This document shows positions 45,219 to 56,800 of a stretch of 64,000 nt of DNA, piece after piece. The notes beneath the pieces are model-generated. The model saw nothing but the letters and a program-made list of their open reading frames with translations. It ran no database searches and was not told the DNA's origin. Each line of letters starts with the position of its first letter. Position 1 is the stretch's first letter. Source of the stretch: Apiotrichum sp. Y4204. Lineage: Eukaryota; Basidiomycota; Tremellomycetes; Trichosporonales; Trichosporonaceae. The stretch is from contig JAMYHL010000069.1 of the NCBI GenBank assembly GCA_025531455.1, positions 1-64,000 on the forward strand, written 5' to 3'. A program made the translations under genes and the position numbers.

Positions 45219-45534
45219 TCACTTAGACTCAACTCCGCGGAGAAGTCTGAAGCAGAAGAAACACATGTGTTCGCCCTCGCTGAACTCGAGCGGCGCGCAG
45301 CGGCCTGGTATCAGTACGGGTCACAACCTCATCAATCCTTTTCACTCTACACTAACCGTTCTTGTTCATGCCGAGCGCGTCGCCGGAGCATCCTCCCATC
45401 ACTACAGTCGGGGGCGGGACAGGTGTGCCGGAGGGAGTTCCGGAGCTGGCGCGGCTGCGAATCGATTGAGGGCTGGGAGCACCGGCAAGAGGGCTGGGAG
45501 CGTAGTACGGCGGGATCCTCATCGGGGACGACAT
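45219..45534 (-). CDS. Small four-cysteine protein C (uncharacterised family)
   Basis: Two exons, 45534-45357 and 45304-45219, giving 87 residues. Cysteines at 49, 62, 74 and 77 give C-x12-C-x11-C-x2-C. The core is GGCSGDALGMNKNG, then RCAPLEFSEGEHMCFFC, then FRLLRGVESK. It keeps C-x-G, a Leu-Gly-Val/Met-Asn step and C-x-aromatic-C, but has lost the Trp pair of A and B. The first 45 residues are disordered and rich in S and P. The donor is GTTAGT, less common than GTRAGT, with a typical actgat branch and ccag acceptor. The intron is phase 1 and two codons before the second cysteine, as in A and B. A TATATT-like element lies about 160 nt upstream. Most divergent member; function unknown. Confidence 0.6.
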
Positions 45535-46241
45535 TTGAGACTGCCGGCTGAAGAGTCGTGGTATGTGTGTGGGATATCGATCACGACGCGCACAACAACT
45601 TAAAGAGTCGACAGTTGGGTGTCGCAGCTAACGTAGAGAGGATCGAGAGGTGTTTTGGAGCTGGGAAAACATTTTGTCGTATCCCCGCAGTCAATATATG
45701 GGCCCCCGGTCCCCAAAGATCCCCAATGAGGGTCGTGAACGCCACCAGACGTCTATCTGTATATCTTGATTCAGTGTCTCACAAGGTATGCCAAAAGGCG
45801 TGTTCAGGATCGTGGCTTGGCAAGGGGCCCACACAGCGCCCCATGTCCTATGCCGCTGCATGCCGGGCGACAGATCGCGAGGGATAACGGATAACGGAAA
45901 CGGATGACGGATGATGCGCTAGAGATGGGTGGCCGTCCGCCTATATCATCCCTAAATGGGTCTGTGCCACAATTTCTTGGAGACCCCTCTTACACTCCTG
46001 AGCTCCTGACACGTTCTCCCTGCGGTCTACGGACCGTACACTGAGTGGCCTCATCTGTTTTTAGCCATCTCAGCTGATTTCATTAACCAATACACGGAAA
46101 GGAGTGCAGGAGTCACCACAACCCTCATTGCTCTCGGCGCCAAGCGCACCTCACGGTGTCCATTGGTTGCCTCCTCCAGCTGGATGTAAGCGCTGAGAGC
46201 TCTCACAGCGGTACATCAAGGGGTGGTAAGTATGGTTTGTA
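45535..46241. other. Intergenic region, gene C promoter to TTI2 3' end
   Basis: No gene seen. It contains the TATA-like element of gene C (45693-45700, minus strand) and the TTI2 3' region. Confidence 0.5.
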
Positions 46242-47791
46242 TTATGCAGAGACAAGCGGTGCGAACGCCTGCTCATTGAGACTTAAGAGGGTACTGAATT
46301 CGTCTTTCCTGACGGTAGGACATTCTCGTTCGATTTCTGAGAACACATCCTTGATGAGTTGGCGCACGTTTGCAGCTAGTTCTGTTTCAAGGTCAGCTAT
46401 CACTCCACAAGGGCACTGACCATTGTCTTCGCCCTCGTATTCTCGTTCATTCACTTGCAACCATAAGCGCGCACCCACGTCCAGCATTTGTCCTCTCCAC
46501 CGAGAAATCCTGTCTGTACCGCGAACTGCGACGCACACTGTGTGCAATGCGGACAGGTTCGCACGGAAATGGGGCAAGGCGGCGGGTGATGGCGGATATT
46601 GTAGAGGCTCGAGCAGCGACGGGATGATTGCCTGCCATGTTAGTTTGGAAACACACTAAGCACGTACCTTGAGCCAGCGGGCAATACCATCTCCAATCTC
46701 CTTGCAAAGCACTTCTACGCTCTCCGCGAGGTTAATCAAGACAGCCCGTCCTTCAGCTCCGCTGGGCGCGTAGGTCCAACCGGCAACCAAAAGCTTCTGG
46801 ACAATGTCCGCGTACGCATCGGCTCGCTTTTTCCCCTTCAATCCCTCCACAATGATAAGGGCCGCTGGTAGAACATGCTCGAGAGGGGGGTTGGCATGGA
46901 GGCTCATGGAATGTGTTAGGCTGTCGACGAGAAGCTTGTCCAGTCCTCGACGGGCCAGTTCATCAGCACCAATGCGACCGACCCAATGACAGAGGACCCA
47001 TGCTCCACGACCACGCCATTGTGGCTCCCAGTCGTCCATCATCATCAGTGTGGGCGGTAGCACATTACCCAGGCGTCTAAGCAGGATGGTGTCGTCGAGA
47101 ACCGAGACACTCCATGCCAGGGCATTGTGGCAACCCCAACCCGCGGCGGACTTCCAGACTTGCTGTTCCTGCACATCGTTCATGGCCTCTCTTCCCCCAA
47201 GTGGACGAGGACGAGCGCGGTCAGCCGATGTAGAAAGGTAAGGGTGGGCCACGAAGAGGGTTCGTAAGGTAGATGTCAGTAGATGGTCGGCCATGGCAGG
47301 GCGGTCAACAGCCGATGTGATGTCTATGGTCAGTAACAAAGACGTGAAGGAAAGACTCACCGTCAACGAGCTGTCGCATCTTATTAGACGTCCAGGCATC
47401 CACACCCCATAGTCGGACCACCTCTGCCACCACCTTCGCCTGTTGCGGAAACGGCATATCGTTCCAGAGAGGGAGTCTAGTTCCGGCCGCGATTCGCTCA
47501 AGTGATTCCGTGGCGTTCGCTCGATAATCATCGATAAGAATCTCAGCTGCATGTTAAAATAATGGAAATGAACTGAGAGAAATGTGTCCTACGTTTTTCC
47601 TCGTTCAGATATGATGGAAGCAGATCCTCTGGGAGCGCAAGTTTTGACGACAGCGCGACGAGAACCTCCCCAAGTTCCGCTGAACTCGTTGGATTCGCCT
47701 CCACCTCTAACGGTCGAGGTGGGGAGACGGCTTTAGGAGGGGGTGTTGGGGAGCGCCCCGGAGAGTCTGGAATTTCCTCGATGATAGCCAT
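46242..47791 (-). CDS. tti2: Tti2-like subunit of the TTT (Tel2-Tti1-Tti2) complex
   Basis: Five exons from the start: 47791-47593, 47546-47361, 47323-46668, 46631-46421, 46381-46242, giving 463 residues. TTT is the Hsp90 co-chaperone that matures PIKK kinases (TOR, ATM, ATR and others). After an acidic, proline-rich N-terminus the protein is all-helical, HEAT-like. The family's most conserved segment is seen as NVLPPTLMMMDDWEPQWRGR, GAWVLCHWVGRIGADELARR, then LEHVLPAALIIVEGLKGK. The first splice yields EKPEILIDDYRANATESLER and the second VDGDITSAVDRPAMADH, both in frame. The last intron (46382-46420) is 39 nt, stop-free and a multiple of three, so a 13-residue longer isoform is possible. The usual role is assigned from family recognition. 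Confidence 0.8.
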
Positions 47792-48083
47792 GTTAAAAGT
47801 ATGATGGACAAAGTTACTGGAATCCATCGAGATCGACAAGCACGCGAGGATCGAGAGTTGTTTTCGTCGCGCGTCGTCGATTCGTCGTGCGTCATTGTCA
47901 CTTCGCAGAGCGCACAGAGCTCATCTCTCAATATTCCCACGGTTGAAACCAACAGCCAGGGTGCAACTGACACGTCCAAGTTGACGCTCACTGCTCTCCC
48001 CGACTGGCTCATGCACGTCGTCATTGAAGGGTCGGTGATATCAACAACATCAACTTGACCCCACTGTCAGGCAAGACATCAGC

Positions 48084-51070
48084 ATGTCGGCCCGCTCGAC
48101 ACCCACGCGCGGGAACGCGTTCTCGCCTGCGTCTGTCACCTCCCCGCCGATGTCGTCCAGTTCGAGTTTCCGTCAGAACTCGCGGATATACCCTCACCTC
48201 TCGGCATCTGGGAGGCGGCCGTCAAATCTGTCTGGAGTGCTCAGCACAACCAGCAGTGGGAGCGGCAGGAAAAGAGAGCCCAGCGATGATCGAGATTGGG
48301 CCAACATGGATGCCGATGAGGTGTTTCGTCGGCTGCCGGTTCTGGAAGTGAAGCGCGTCGAGGCCAAGATGCGGTGAGCTCTGCGAGGGAACCTGTAGTG
48401 GGTCTGGCTGACAAGCAGGGCAGATGCTTTGAACAAGCAGTCAGAGCTGCGCTCAATGGTGGGGTGAGTGGTGCCGGAGTTACCGAGGGTCATGTCTGAC
48501 AGCTAGCACACGATACCGTGATCTTCTCACTTCGGCTTCGCAAATCACGTCCCTCCATTCATCCTCACTGCGGTTGAGTGCAGGACTGAAGACGGTCGGG
48601 GCGGCGTGTGCAAACCCAACAGAGCTAGCCGACGGAGGATCAGAGCCGGTAGAGGAAGCGGAAGATGTAGGAACATTACTGCCTGTCGCAGCGCACATGA
48701 AGTTGCTGCTCGATGCCCCAGAAGGTGAGGATGGCCTGAAGAAATCATACTGACTGACCTAGCTCTGTACTCCTATCTTGCGCACCACTCCTACTTGAAC
48801 GCCGCGTTTCTTTGGCTTGTTGCGCGTGTTGTCAAAGAGGGTCTGACTGCAATGCCTGAAGATGTCAAAGGGGTGAGTGTCCAATCTCAATAGGTATCTA
48901 ACCGCCAGCCTTACGTTCCGCTTCTGCAGAAGCAGTGGGACACGCTTTTGCCCTTCCGCCAACAGATTGTACAGCGAGCAACGGCTGCGCTCCGAACACG
49001 GGACCGATTGGATCCGAAGACTCTGTCGGACACGCTGCTGGCGGTCATTCTCCTAGACAATCTTCCTCTCGAAGATGTTCTTGACCTCTTCCTCTCTCAG
49101 CGACTGAAGACGTTGCACGACATTTTGGCAAATGCCCCAGGATCCAAGCAGGAAGGAAGACGGCGACGATCGAGCTCACGAGCTGCGGAGCTGGCCATGA
49201 AGGACTTTAGGCCACAGCGCGAGGATATTGCAAAAATCATCTCAGATGCCGCCTCGAGTCTCCTGGACGCCGTTTCACTTGTCCATGCGGTCTTTGACTC
49301 AAAGCGAAAGGCCTCGAGTGATGAAAGTCTTCTCGCCGAGGCCATTCGACTTGTTCAAGCTGGGGAGGCACCGCAACCCACTCCGCCTGCGCAGATGCGA
49401 CGGTATCAGCACCAGCGCCGGGCAAGCAGGCTTCACTCGATATCTCTCCCTCTCCCACCCCGCATCAACTCCACTCTCGATGGGCCTCCCGTATCGACAC
49501 CTGTTGTTCTCCAGGAGCTGCCCTCTTCGCAGATTCTACTTCGCTATTTGCCGCCTGACGTCACAGGCTTCACTCCTTTCGTGGCTCCAAGCGAGACACC
49601 AAATCTTTCCCAGAAGCTCGGTCCCTGGCAAGAATCCGCGATTGAGATTCTTCGCGAATCCGTACCAGCTTGGCTCTCGTCTTTGCAATCTGTCTCGGAC
49701 GTGTGGAAGGTGCGCGGAACCCTTCAGGACATCCTCGGCGACGAGGGTTTCGAACCGCAGATTGCCGCAACGCTGGAGGCGCAGTGGGGTGCACGAGTGC
49801 AGGACATCTGGACGTCCAAGCTTCAGACTCTGGTGACAAGCGCAGAGACATCGCTCAAGGATGCCGAGTCCAAGATCCGTTCTGGGAAGGAGACGACAGA
49901 CAATGACCCTGAGGTGTTCATGTTTAGCGACGTTTCGTTCCCCTCGACTGCAACCCTCACTGGATCAAACGCCGCGTTTAACGGGTTCTTGGCTACCCTC
50001 AAGAAGCGGTCGTCGTTCCGTACACCGCTCCTGGACACGGTCCTGGGTGTGCTGGAGGCAGCTGCTACGGATATCAATGCCGACCTGGCGGGACTACCAA
50101 CAGGGATGTATGACGACTACCGTGGCAAGCTGACCAGTGCGCTGGATGCCCTCCTGAAAGTTCTCGGAGATGTCCTCGCCGACGCAGGAGGTCATCGCGA
50201 CGCCACAGGCAGTGTCGAAGCGGAGCTGTTCATTGGACGAGTGGCGCTTTACCTGGCGCATACCAGCAGCTTCCTGGCCAACCTGATCGGGGATACTGGT
50301 GTCGATCTTGGTGGGTGTCTGTCGTTCGACATATTGCTAACATCTAGCCTCTACAAAGTCCTCATTAATGGATATTCATTCGTCCTCGACTATCCAGTGG
50401 CAGGGCAAGACCATCAACTCAGCAACTCATCTCCTGCTTCCCCTCTTTGATGAGCACCGAGGGGAGCAGCAGATCCGGGCAACTTGGCAGGGGCCATATC
50501 CTACATCTCCCTCGCCCGTTATAGTATCCGCACTCACTCAAATGGTCCACGCCGTCCGCAATCTCGGTGTACCTGTGGGCATTACCCTGTCCGTTGTGCC
50601 GAATCTCGTCAGCGCATTTGTCGAGGCGACGCGTTCCATGGAGGGATGGAAGAACCAGAGTGGTGATGCGGCCGCCCAAGCAGCATTGGACCTCGGCTTT
50701 CTCACGCTTGTAAAGGGAGAACCAGTCAACAAGGACGAGATGGTGCAGAAGTTGTTGAACATGGTGCGTTCTGGACGTCTCCACAGAGCTAACTGCCAAG
50801 CTTCCTTCCTCCTTCGACGACTTCAAAGCAAACTTGGATGCTACTCTCCTAGAGTCGCTCCGCCGGACACAGCTCACTCTTCATCCTCTCTTGCAACATC
50901 ACACTCCAGTCGCCCCTGTCAAGAGCGCTCGGGGGGCCGACCGCAGTGCTTCCCTCCTCAGGCTCGGTGCTCCGACCCTGGCGAACCGCTCGTCCGGCGT
51001 GGAGTTCAAAAGTCCAATTGCCGTGGCCCGGCCGGGAAAACGCATCGGACTACTGTCAATTGTGGCATAG
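48084..51070 (+). CDS. cog1: Conserved oligomeric Golgi complex subunit 1
   Basis: Seven exons, 48084-48373, 48419-48463, 48507-48724, 48763-48872, 48909-50310, 50348-50763 and 50801-51070, giving 916 residues. COG tethers retrograde vesicles to the Golgi. After a disordered serine-rich N-terminus the classic COG1 start appears across three exons: MDADEVFRRLPVLEVKRVEA, ADALNKQSELRSMVG, then TRYRDLLTSASQITSLHSSS. Long helical repeats follow (PYVPLLQKQWDTLLPFRQQI; TLSDTLLAVILLDNLPLEDV; WLSSLQSVSDVWKVRGTLQD; ELFIGRVALYLAHTSSFLAN). The C-terminus has SSFDDFKANLDATLLESLRR. The last intron (50764-50800) must use the acceptor ctgccaag: the only upstream alternative puts a stop in frame. The length is in the usual range for the family. 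Confidence 0.9.
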
Positions 51071-51215
51071 AATTTACAATATGCATGGGGATGTGTTGGG
51101 GATGTAAATGCTGGGTATCAGGTCAAGGCGTATGCCATGGCTGTTGCTGGCTGTGATGGTACTGCGAAGGCTGCCAGCGCGCGTGGGTCTGGGCGTAACG
51201 GTGTCGGGATGGGGG

Positions 51216-51990
51216 CTAAGTGGCGTGCTTGATAGCAACAGTGTTCACCACTGCCGCAATCTTGCGCTCCGTCAAGTCCTTGACCTTGAGCTGGTTCATC
51301 TCGCCGAGCTTGTAGACCTGAGCGTGAGCTTCACGTACTGAGACGAACGTCACTCCTGATCTACCTTGTCGATCCGCGGCCAGTCAGGCTTGCCCGGTGC
51401 GTCGAGCTCGTCAACGCTCTTCAGCTCTCCCTGCACGACGTTCTCGATCATACGCCACACCTGCTCCTGGCTCATCGAGTCGTCGCCGTAACGCACAACA
51501 GCAAGACGCGTCGTGCTGTCGCCAACACCGTGCCGCCGAATCGCGTCGGTGATGTTATTGTTCGGCGAGAGGGCCATGAGGAGCTCGGAGTGGAGGTTGT
51601 GCGACCGCGTCTTGGGCTCCGGGGGCGCAGGAAGCGTCGCGGTCCGTTCCTGGGGAAGGGAGATGAGCAGCGCCGTGAGAATGCCGGTGATAAGGTGCTG
51701 CTTGGAGACGAGCTGAGTGTTAGAACGCCAGACTAGGACAGAAGCGGGAATGAAAGAGAAGTAGCTTTCAATACGATGCGGGAAGCTACTTAACATTCCT
51801 TACTCACCAGAGCTGCATCCACAAAGCCGAAATCAACAAGTGCCCGCGCGGCTTCGCCCTCGGGACCCTGGGTCGTGGCCGCCGAGACGAGGCGGCGCCG
51901 GATGTCGGGGGCATTGGTGACGTTTTCAAAGTACGCAATGTGCACTGTCGACACGTTGGGCGGGAAGTTGGGGAGTGTGTAGGTCTCCAT
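51216..51990 (-). CDS. cgi121: Cgi121-like subunit of the KEOPS/EKC complex
   Basis: Three exons from the start: 51990-51808, 51712-51365, 51317-51216, giving 210 residues. KEOPS makes the universal t6A tRNA modification and affects telomeres in yeast; Cgi121 binds the Bud32 kinase and the tRNA. Motifs match the family: VHIAYFENVTNAPDIRRRLV, FGFVDAALLVSKQHLITGIL, then RSHNLHSELLMALSPNNNIT, DAIRRHGVGDSTTRLAVVRY and, across the last splice, IDKVYKLGEMNQLKVKDLTE. Convergent with COG1 (145 nt between stops) and head-to-head with RFC2. Confidence 0.9.
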
Positions 51991-52340
51991 TGTGGTGGAA
52001 AGTTGGTGGTGTGGGCGCAGGTGAAGGGATGTAGAATTGAGGGATGCGATACCAATGTGGAGAAGTGCAAAGTTGTCGGGCATGTGGTCAGTCTAGTCAG
52101 CCTCCACACTCACGTCCCTTGCCTATTAGCATTCTCATTACAGTTATGTTGATCAACCATTACACATGCAACCATTACATTCCGGGCGAACCCATTAACC
52201 CATTTTTTGGGTGGGTTACGCGACTTGACGCGTCCGTCCCTTGTTGCTGGACGCGCGGTCACGGTCACCTCCACTTCCACTCTTCCTTCTTGCTTCAAGT
52301 CATCTTAGATAACAACACAACCACACCTATCTCAATAACG
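51991..52340. other. Divergent promoter region of CGI121 and RFC2
   Basis: 350 nt between two outward start codons. A cacgcgtc/gacgcgtcc stretch near 52225-52250 resembles the MluI cell-cycle box ACGCGT in its core (gacgcgtcc), of interest because RFC genes are often S-phase induced; this is a weak match. Confidence 0.45.
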
Positions 52341-53692
52341 ATGACAACGCTTCTCGGCCGTCCGGCGGCTGCTCCAGAGACGCGCATGCAGCCCTGGGTA
52401 GAGAAATAGTGGGTTGCTCCACGTCCCTTTCAAACACCCACTGACAACTTTAGCCGTCCCAAGACCATTGAGGATGTTTCGAGCCAAGAGAACACTGTGG
52501 CCGTTTTGCGCAAAGCACTCGCCAGCACAAACGTGAGTTAATATATTGATGGCTTCTGACGCACTCAGCTTCCTCACATGCTTTTCTACGGTCCCCCGGG
52601 AACCGGCAAGACTTCCACCATTCTCGCCCTTGCGCGCCAATTGTTTGGGTGAGTAGCTGTTTGTCCCGTTGCGAAGAAGGCGGTGAAGCGAGGTGTTACA
52701 TCTTTGAGTCCAGAGTACTGATCTTAGCCCGGACCTCTTCCGCTCGCGTGTGCTGGAGCTCAACGCGTCCGACGAGCGCGGTATCTCTGTCGTCCGCGAG
52801 AAGATCAAGACGTTCGCGAGAGAGACGCCCCGTAACGTCGGTATCTCCAGCGACGGAAAGACGTATCCCTGTCCGCCGTACAAGCTCATTATCCTCGACG
52901 AGGCCGACTCCATGACTCAGGACGCGCAGAGTGCCCTCAGGCGTATCATGGAGACGTATTCCCGCATTACCCGGTTCTGTCTGGTCTGCAACTATGTGAC
53001 GAGGTGAGTTGCATTTATCTTGTTGATCTCTAACTCTCAGAATCATTGAACCAGTGGCCTCCCGTTGCTCCAAGTTCCGTTTCCGGCCCCTCGCGCAGGA
53101 ATCATCTCATGCGCGCATCGAGATGATTGCTAATACCGAAGGTGTACAAACTGACCCTGGGGTAGGTGAGGCGATTGACATCGCTAACGTGCCAGGTTCT
53201 CGAGCTCATTCTCAAACTCGCCAATGGTGATCTCCGCAAGGCCATCACGTACCTCCAGACGGCTCAGCGCCTGCACAGCGCAAGTGATACGCCTACACCC
53301 ATCACCTCCAACTCCAGTAAGTGTTAAATGCTCGAGTCTCGCTGATTAGTACAGTTCACGAAATTTCCGGCGTCGTGCCGCCGGAAGTGATCGACGGCCT
53401 TCTTCGCGCTGTCGGCGTCGAGCCCGGAGAGGGTATTAGTCCACTCTCGACATCCTTCGAGGATGTGCGTAAAGCAGTGCGTCAAGTTGGTCGTGATGGC
53501 TGGTCGGCCGGCCAAGTCCTCGAGCAGCTGCACGATGCGCTCATCCCCCTCCCGACTATCCCCACCATTCCGAAGTCCAACGCCGCAATGGCGATTGCTG
53601 AGTGCGACAAGGCGCTGTGCGAGGGTGGCGACGAGCAACTTCAGCTCCTCGAGTGCTGTCTCCGTATTAAGGACGCCATGACCAAGGTGTAG
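52341..53692 (+). CDS. rfc2: Replication factor C small subunit, Rfc2 (human RFC4) type
   Basis: Seven exons, 52341-52408, 52454-52532, 52569-52648, 52728-53003, 53041-53161, 53196-53316 and 53355-53692, giving 360 residues. The clamp loader opens PCNA at primer ends. Signature motifs: [20 protein letters not shown] (RFC box), [17 protein letters not shown] (Walker A), [20 protein letters not shown] (typical of Rfc2/RFC4), [20 protein letters not shown] (Walker B), the [20 protein letters not shown] sensor and SRC region, and [16 protein letters not shown]. The C-terminal collar has [15 protein letters not shown] and [20 protein letters not shown]. Every junction restores the family sequence. 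The [13 protein letters not shown] insertion before Walker B supports Rfc2 over other small subunits. Confidence 0.97.
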
Positions 53693-53872
53693 CTGTATGA
53701 CTGTGTATGCATAGGTATCTTAGTCAATATTAGGCCGACGAAAGAGGAGCGTCTCAGTTGCAAATGAAGCATGATGGAATACATTACGTCGTGGTCTACG
53801 TGATCTTCTACTGTGCTCTCCATCGTTCCTATGCAGTGGGTAATCGTCGTTCACTTCTGTCCAGCTTCCGTC

Positions 53873-56800
53873 CTACACATCGGCACGCTTGTTGAGCGGC
53901 GGGAATCGGCAGTACTTGTCGGCCACGCTGGTTACAGCATAGTCACCTGGTGCTGAGCTGCTAATGCTGTAGCTGTCGGCCCAGATGTCCGTTACGGTCT
54001 GCGTCTCCATGACGCGCGATCGTCCGTTCACATACTCGCTGCGCGTGTATGAGAAGGTGAAGGGCGGTGTTCCCTGGAAGTGCACGGCAAAGACGGCTGG
54101 CTGATCACCCTCGCGTAGCTGGTCAAGGCCGTCATCAATCCGTACGGACGGAAGAGCGTGAATGCGACGCTCAATCTGAACCTCGCGCTTGCACTGGGGC
54201 GTTAGCTTTGTTCATTCCGCTTTCAGACATTTGCAACTCACCTGTGCGTTTCCTGCCCGGTCCTTCAGCGCCACACTCCGGATGGCGAATAGGCCCTCAT
54301 CCTCGGCTATGCGGCTGAACCGCGCTGCAGACGAGGTGACGGTGTACCGCTTGTCCTCCCACTGGTACTCCACAACCCATGGTGCCTTGCCCTGTAGGAG
54401 GAAGTCAAGAGTGTCGCCGACACACAGGTCCTCGTCATGGGTAACAGGCACAACACGAGCTGTCTCCACGACCTCGACGGAGGTGGACAAGATGGCGTCG
54501 TCCTCAAACACAAAGTCACAGCCGTTCTTGTCCGCAACGGCGAGAATAGAAATCTCGTATCGGCCGACATCTGATGCGATCTCGTGCGGGAGGTTCAGAG
54601 CCCACTCGTTCGTGTTCACGGTGACGGTGTGCGACACAACATCGGCCGATGCTGGACGGCGCAAGCCGAGCTTGAGAGTGAACGGTGCCACGCCGATAAG
54701 GCGGACCTTGGCATCTGTGTCAAGCGGCGAGTCGCGACAGAGGGTGAGGGTGTTGGGACGCGAAATACGCGCAGCCGGGCGAGCGTATACCGGCACCTCG
54801 AGAGAAAAGTCGACAGGCGTGCGGGCATAGTTGGCATCCTGAACCTGGGAGAAGCGATATCGGTGAGTTCCCGGTTCGGAGGTGAGGTGGAGAACACCGA
54901 TGCTCTGGGCGCTCTTCAGCACGTGGTCGACAGCACTCGACTTGTCGCGGATGTACTTGTACGAAACGGAGAACGGCGACGCGCCGCTGAACTGGACACC
55001 AGCAGCGTCTTCATCGCCGGCACACATGCCGACATGCTGGTACTTGTTGCCGTCCCGCTTGATGGTAGCTGACTCGACGAGAGATGCGGTGGGGCGAGGC
55101 CTAAATCCGATAGTGTACTCCTTCTCGTCGACGTCTCCAGGGCAGTTGGCATCCACAACTGAAACAAGCTGGTAGGTGCCCTTGGAAGCCAAACGGAGGG
55201 CGGAGCTCGAGTCCCGCATGCGAACAGCCTTCTGGTTGACTCCGTCGAGAGAGTAGCTGACCTCCCACGGCCCTCGGCCGGTGAGACGGAGAGGCACCTC
55301 AACCGAATCTCCATCCTTCAGTATAACGCTGTCCGCACGGGCGAAACGGGCAGTAGGACGCTGTCGGTCGACGTCCACCTCAACAATACGTGATGGGAGT
55401 CGCTTAACGCATCCATTGGCATCCTCAATGTGAACGAGGGTAATCACCAGCTTGCCTGAGGCGCCCGTTCCGGCCTTGAGCTCGTCGGGAACGGGTACAT
55501 TGAGAACCTGCTTCCCAGAGCGAACGGGCACAGTGAAGTCCTCAGAATGCTCGCCCCATGAGCGGCGGTACATGAGCTTGAGAGGGTCCTTGCCAGTCGT
55601 CTGAAGGCCAACATCAACCTGGTCACCGGTACACGCGTAGAGTGCGCGTGTGGAGCCCACAATGTCCACCGAGGCTGGCGGGTGCACAACCTGCTTGATC
55701 TCCCGGTTCAGAGGAATGTTCTGATACCTGGCGTCGTCGAGCATTGTGAACTTGTAAACGTACTCGCCCTCTTTGTCGGGACGAAGCTCAACTTGGCCAC
55801 TACGGTCCTTGAAACGCTGTGTGCGGGTCTTGAGCGACCCACCCTTGCGTTGCTCGGTCCAGTCGACCTTGAACGGAGGCGTTCCTGAGAACTCGAAGGT
55901 GACCGTGACACCAACGTCCAGAGCACATTCGTGAAGGGTCGTGACACTGATTTCTGCGCGAGGGGGAGGGACGATCTGAACGGAGCACGAGGCAGGCTCC
56001 AGTACACTACCAGGACACAGGCCGCTGACGTCCTGCAACATGTAGGTACCAGGCTGAGAGGCTTCGATGTTGGTCTCACCGTTGCCGGCCTTAAGCTTGT
56101 GATTGGATACCTTTCCAGTAGACGAGGTAAATGTGTACGAAACATCAACCTTGTCCTCGGCATGAGCGATGAGCAATGGCAGATTTGCCTTGCCGTTGAT
56201 GAGAAGCTGGATCGGGCGAGGACAGACAAACGAAGCCTGGCTGAGGGGGAGGACCTTAAACGCGATCGATGATGAGGATTCCGAGGGAGTGTAAGTGTTG
56301 CCAAGGGCGTCTACGACGCTGGTCAGGGTGATCTTGACATCACCCTCACGGTCGTGTTCAATGCGCAGAGGAACGTCGTGGCTCTTCGTCACGCGTTCAC
56401 GGCGATAGCCTTCAACCTCCTCCAGGGCCTCGTCATCAATTCCCTCCACAACCCCAGTAGCGACTTGAAGACCATTCCGGGAACGCTTCCAAGCGACCTT
56501 GAGCGGCGCGACGCCGCGTGCGCGGAACTTGACGACCTCCTCGGAACCAATACAGCGCTTTTCGGGCGCGGGGGTCTTCTTACCAGGCGCAAGAATCAGC
56601 TTTCCGCCGTGGTCGACAAATTCGCCTCCCGTCGGACACTCGATGATCACGGCCTCGCGGTGAGGAGCAATATTGAACCTGTCTCCACGCTTGTCGGTGA
56701 CTGAGTGAAGAGTGATTACAGCGGGATGGGTGACGGTGAGGAAGAGGAGCGACTCGCTTGCGGCCAGATCGGGCGGGATAACCGTAAGCGATTCGGAGGG

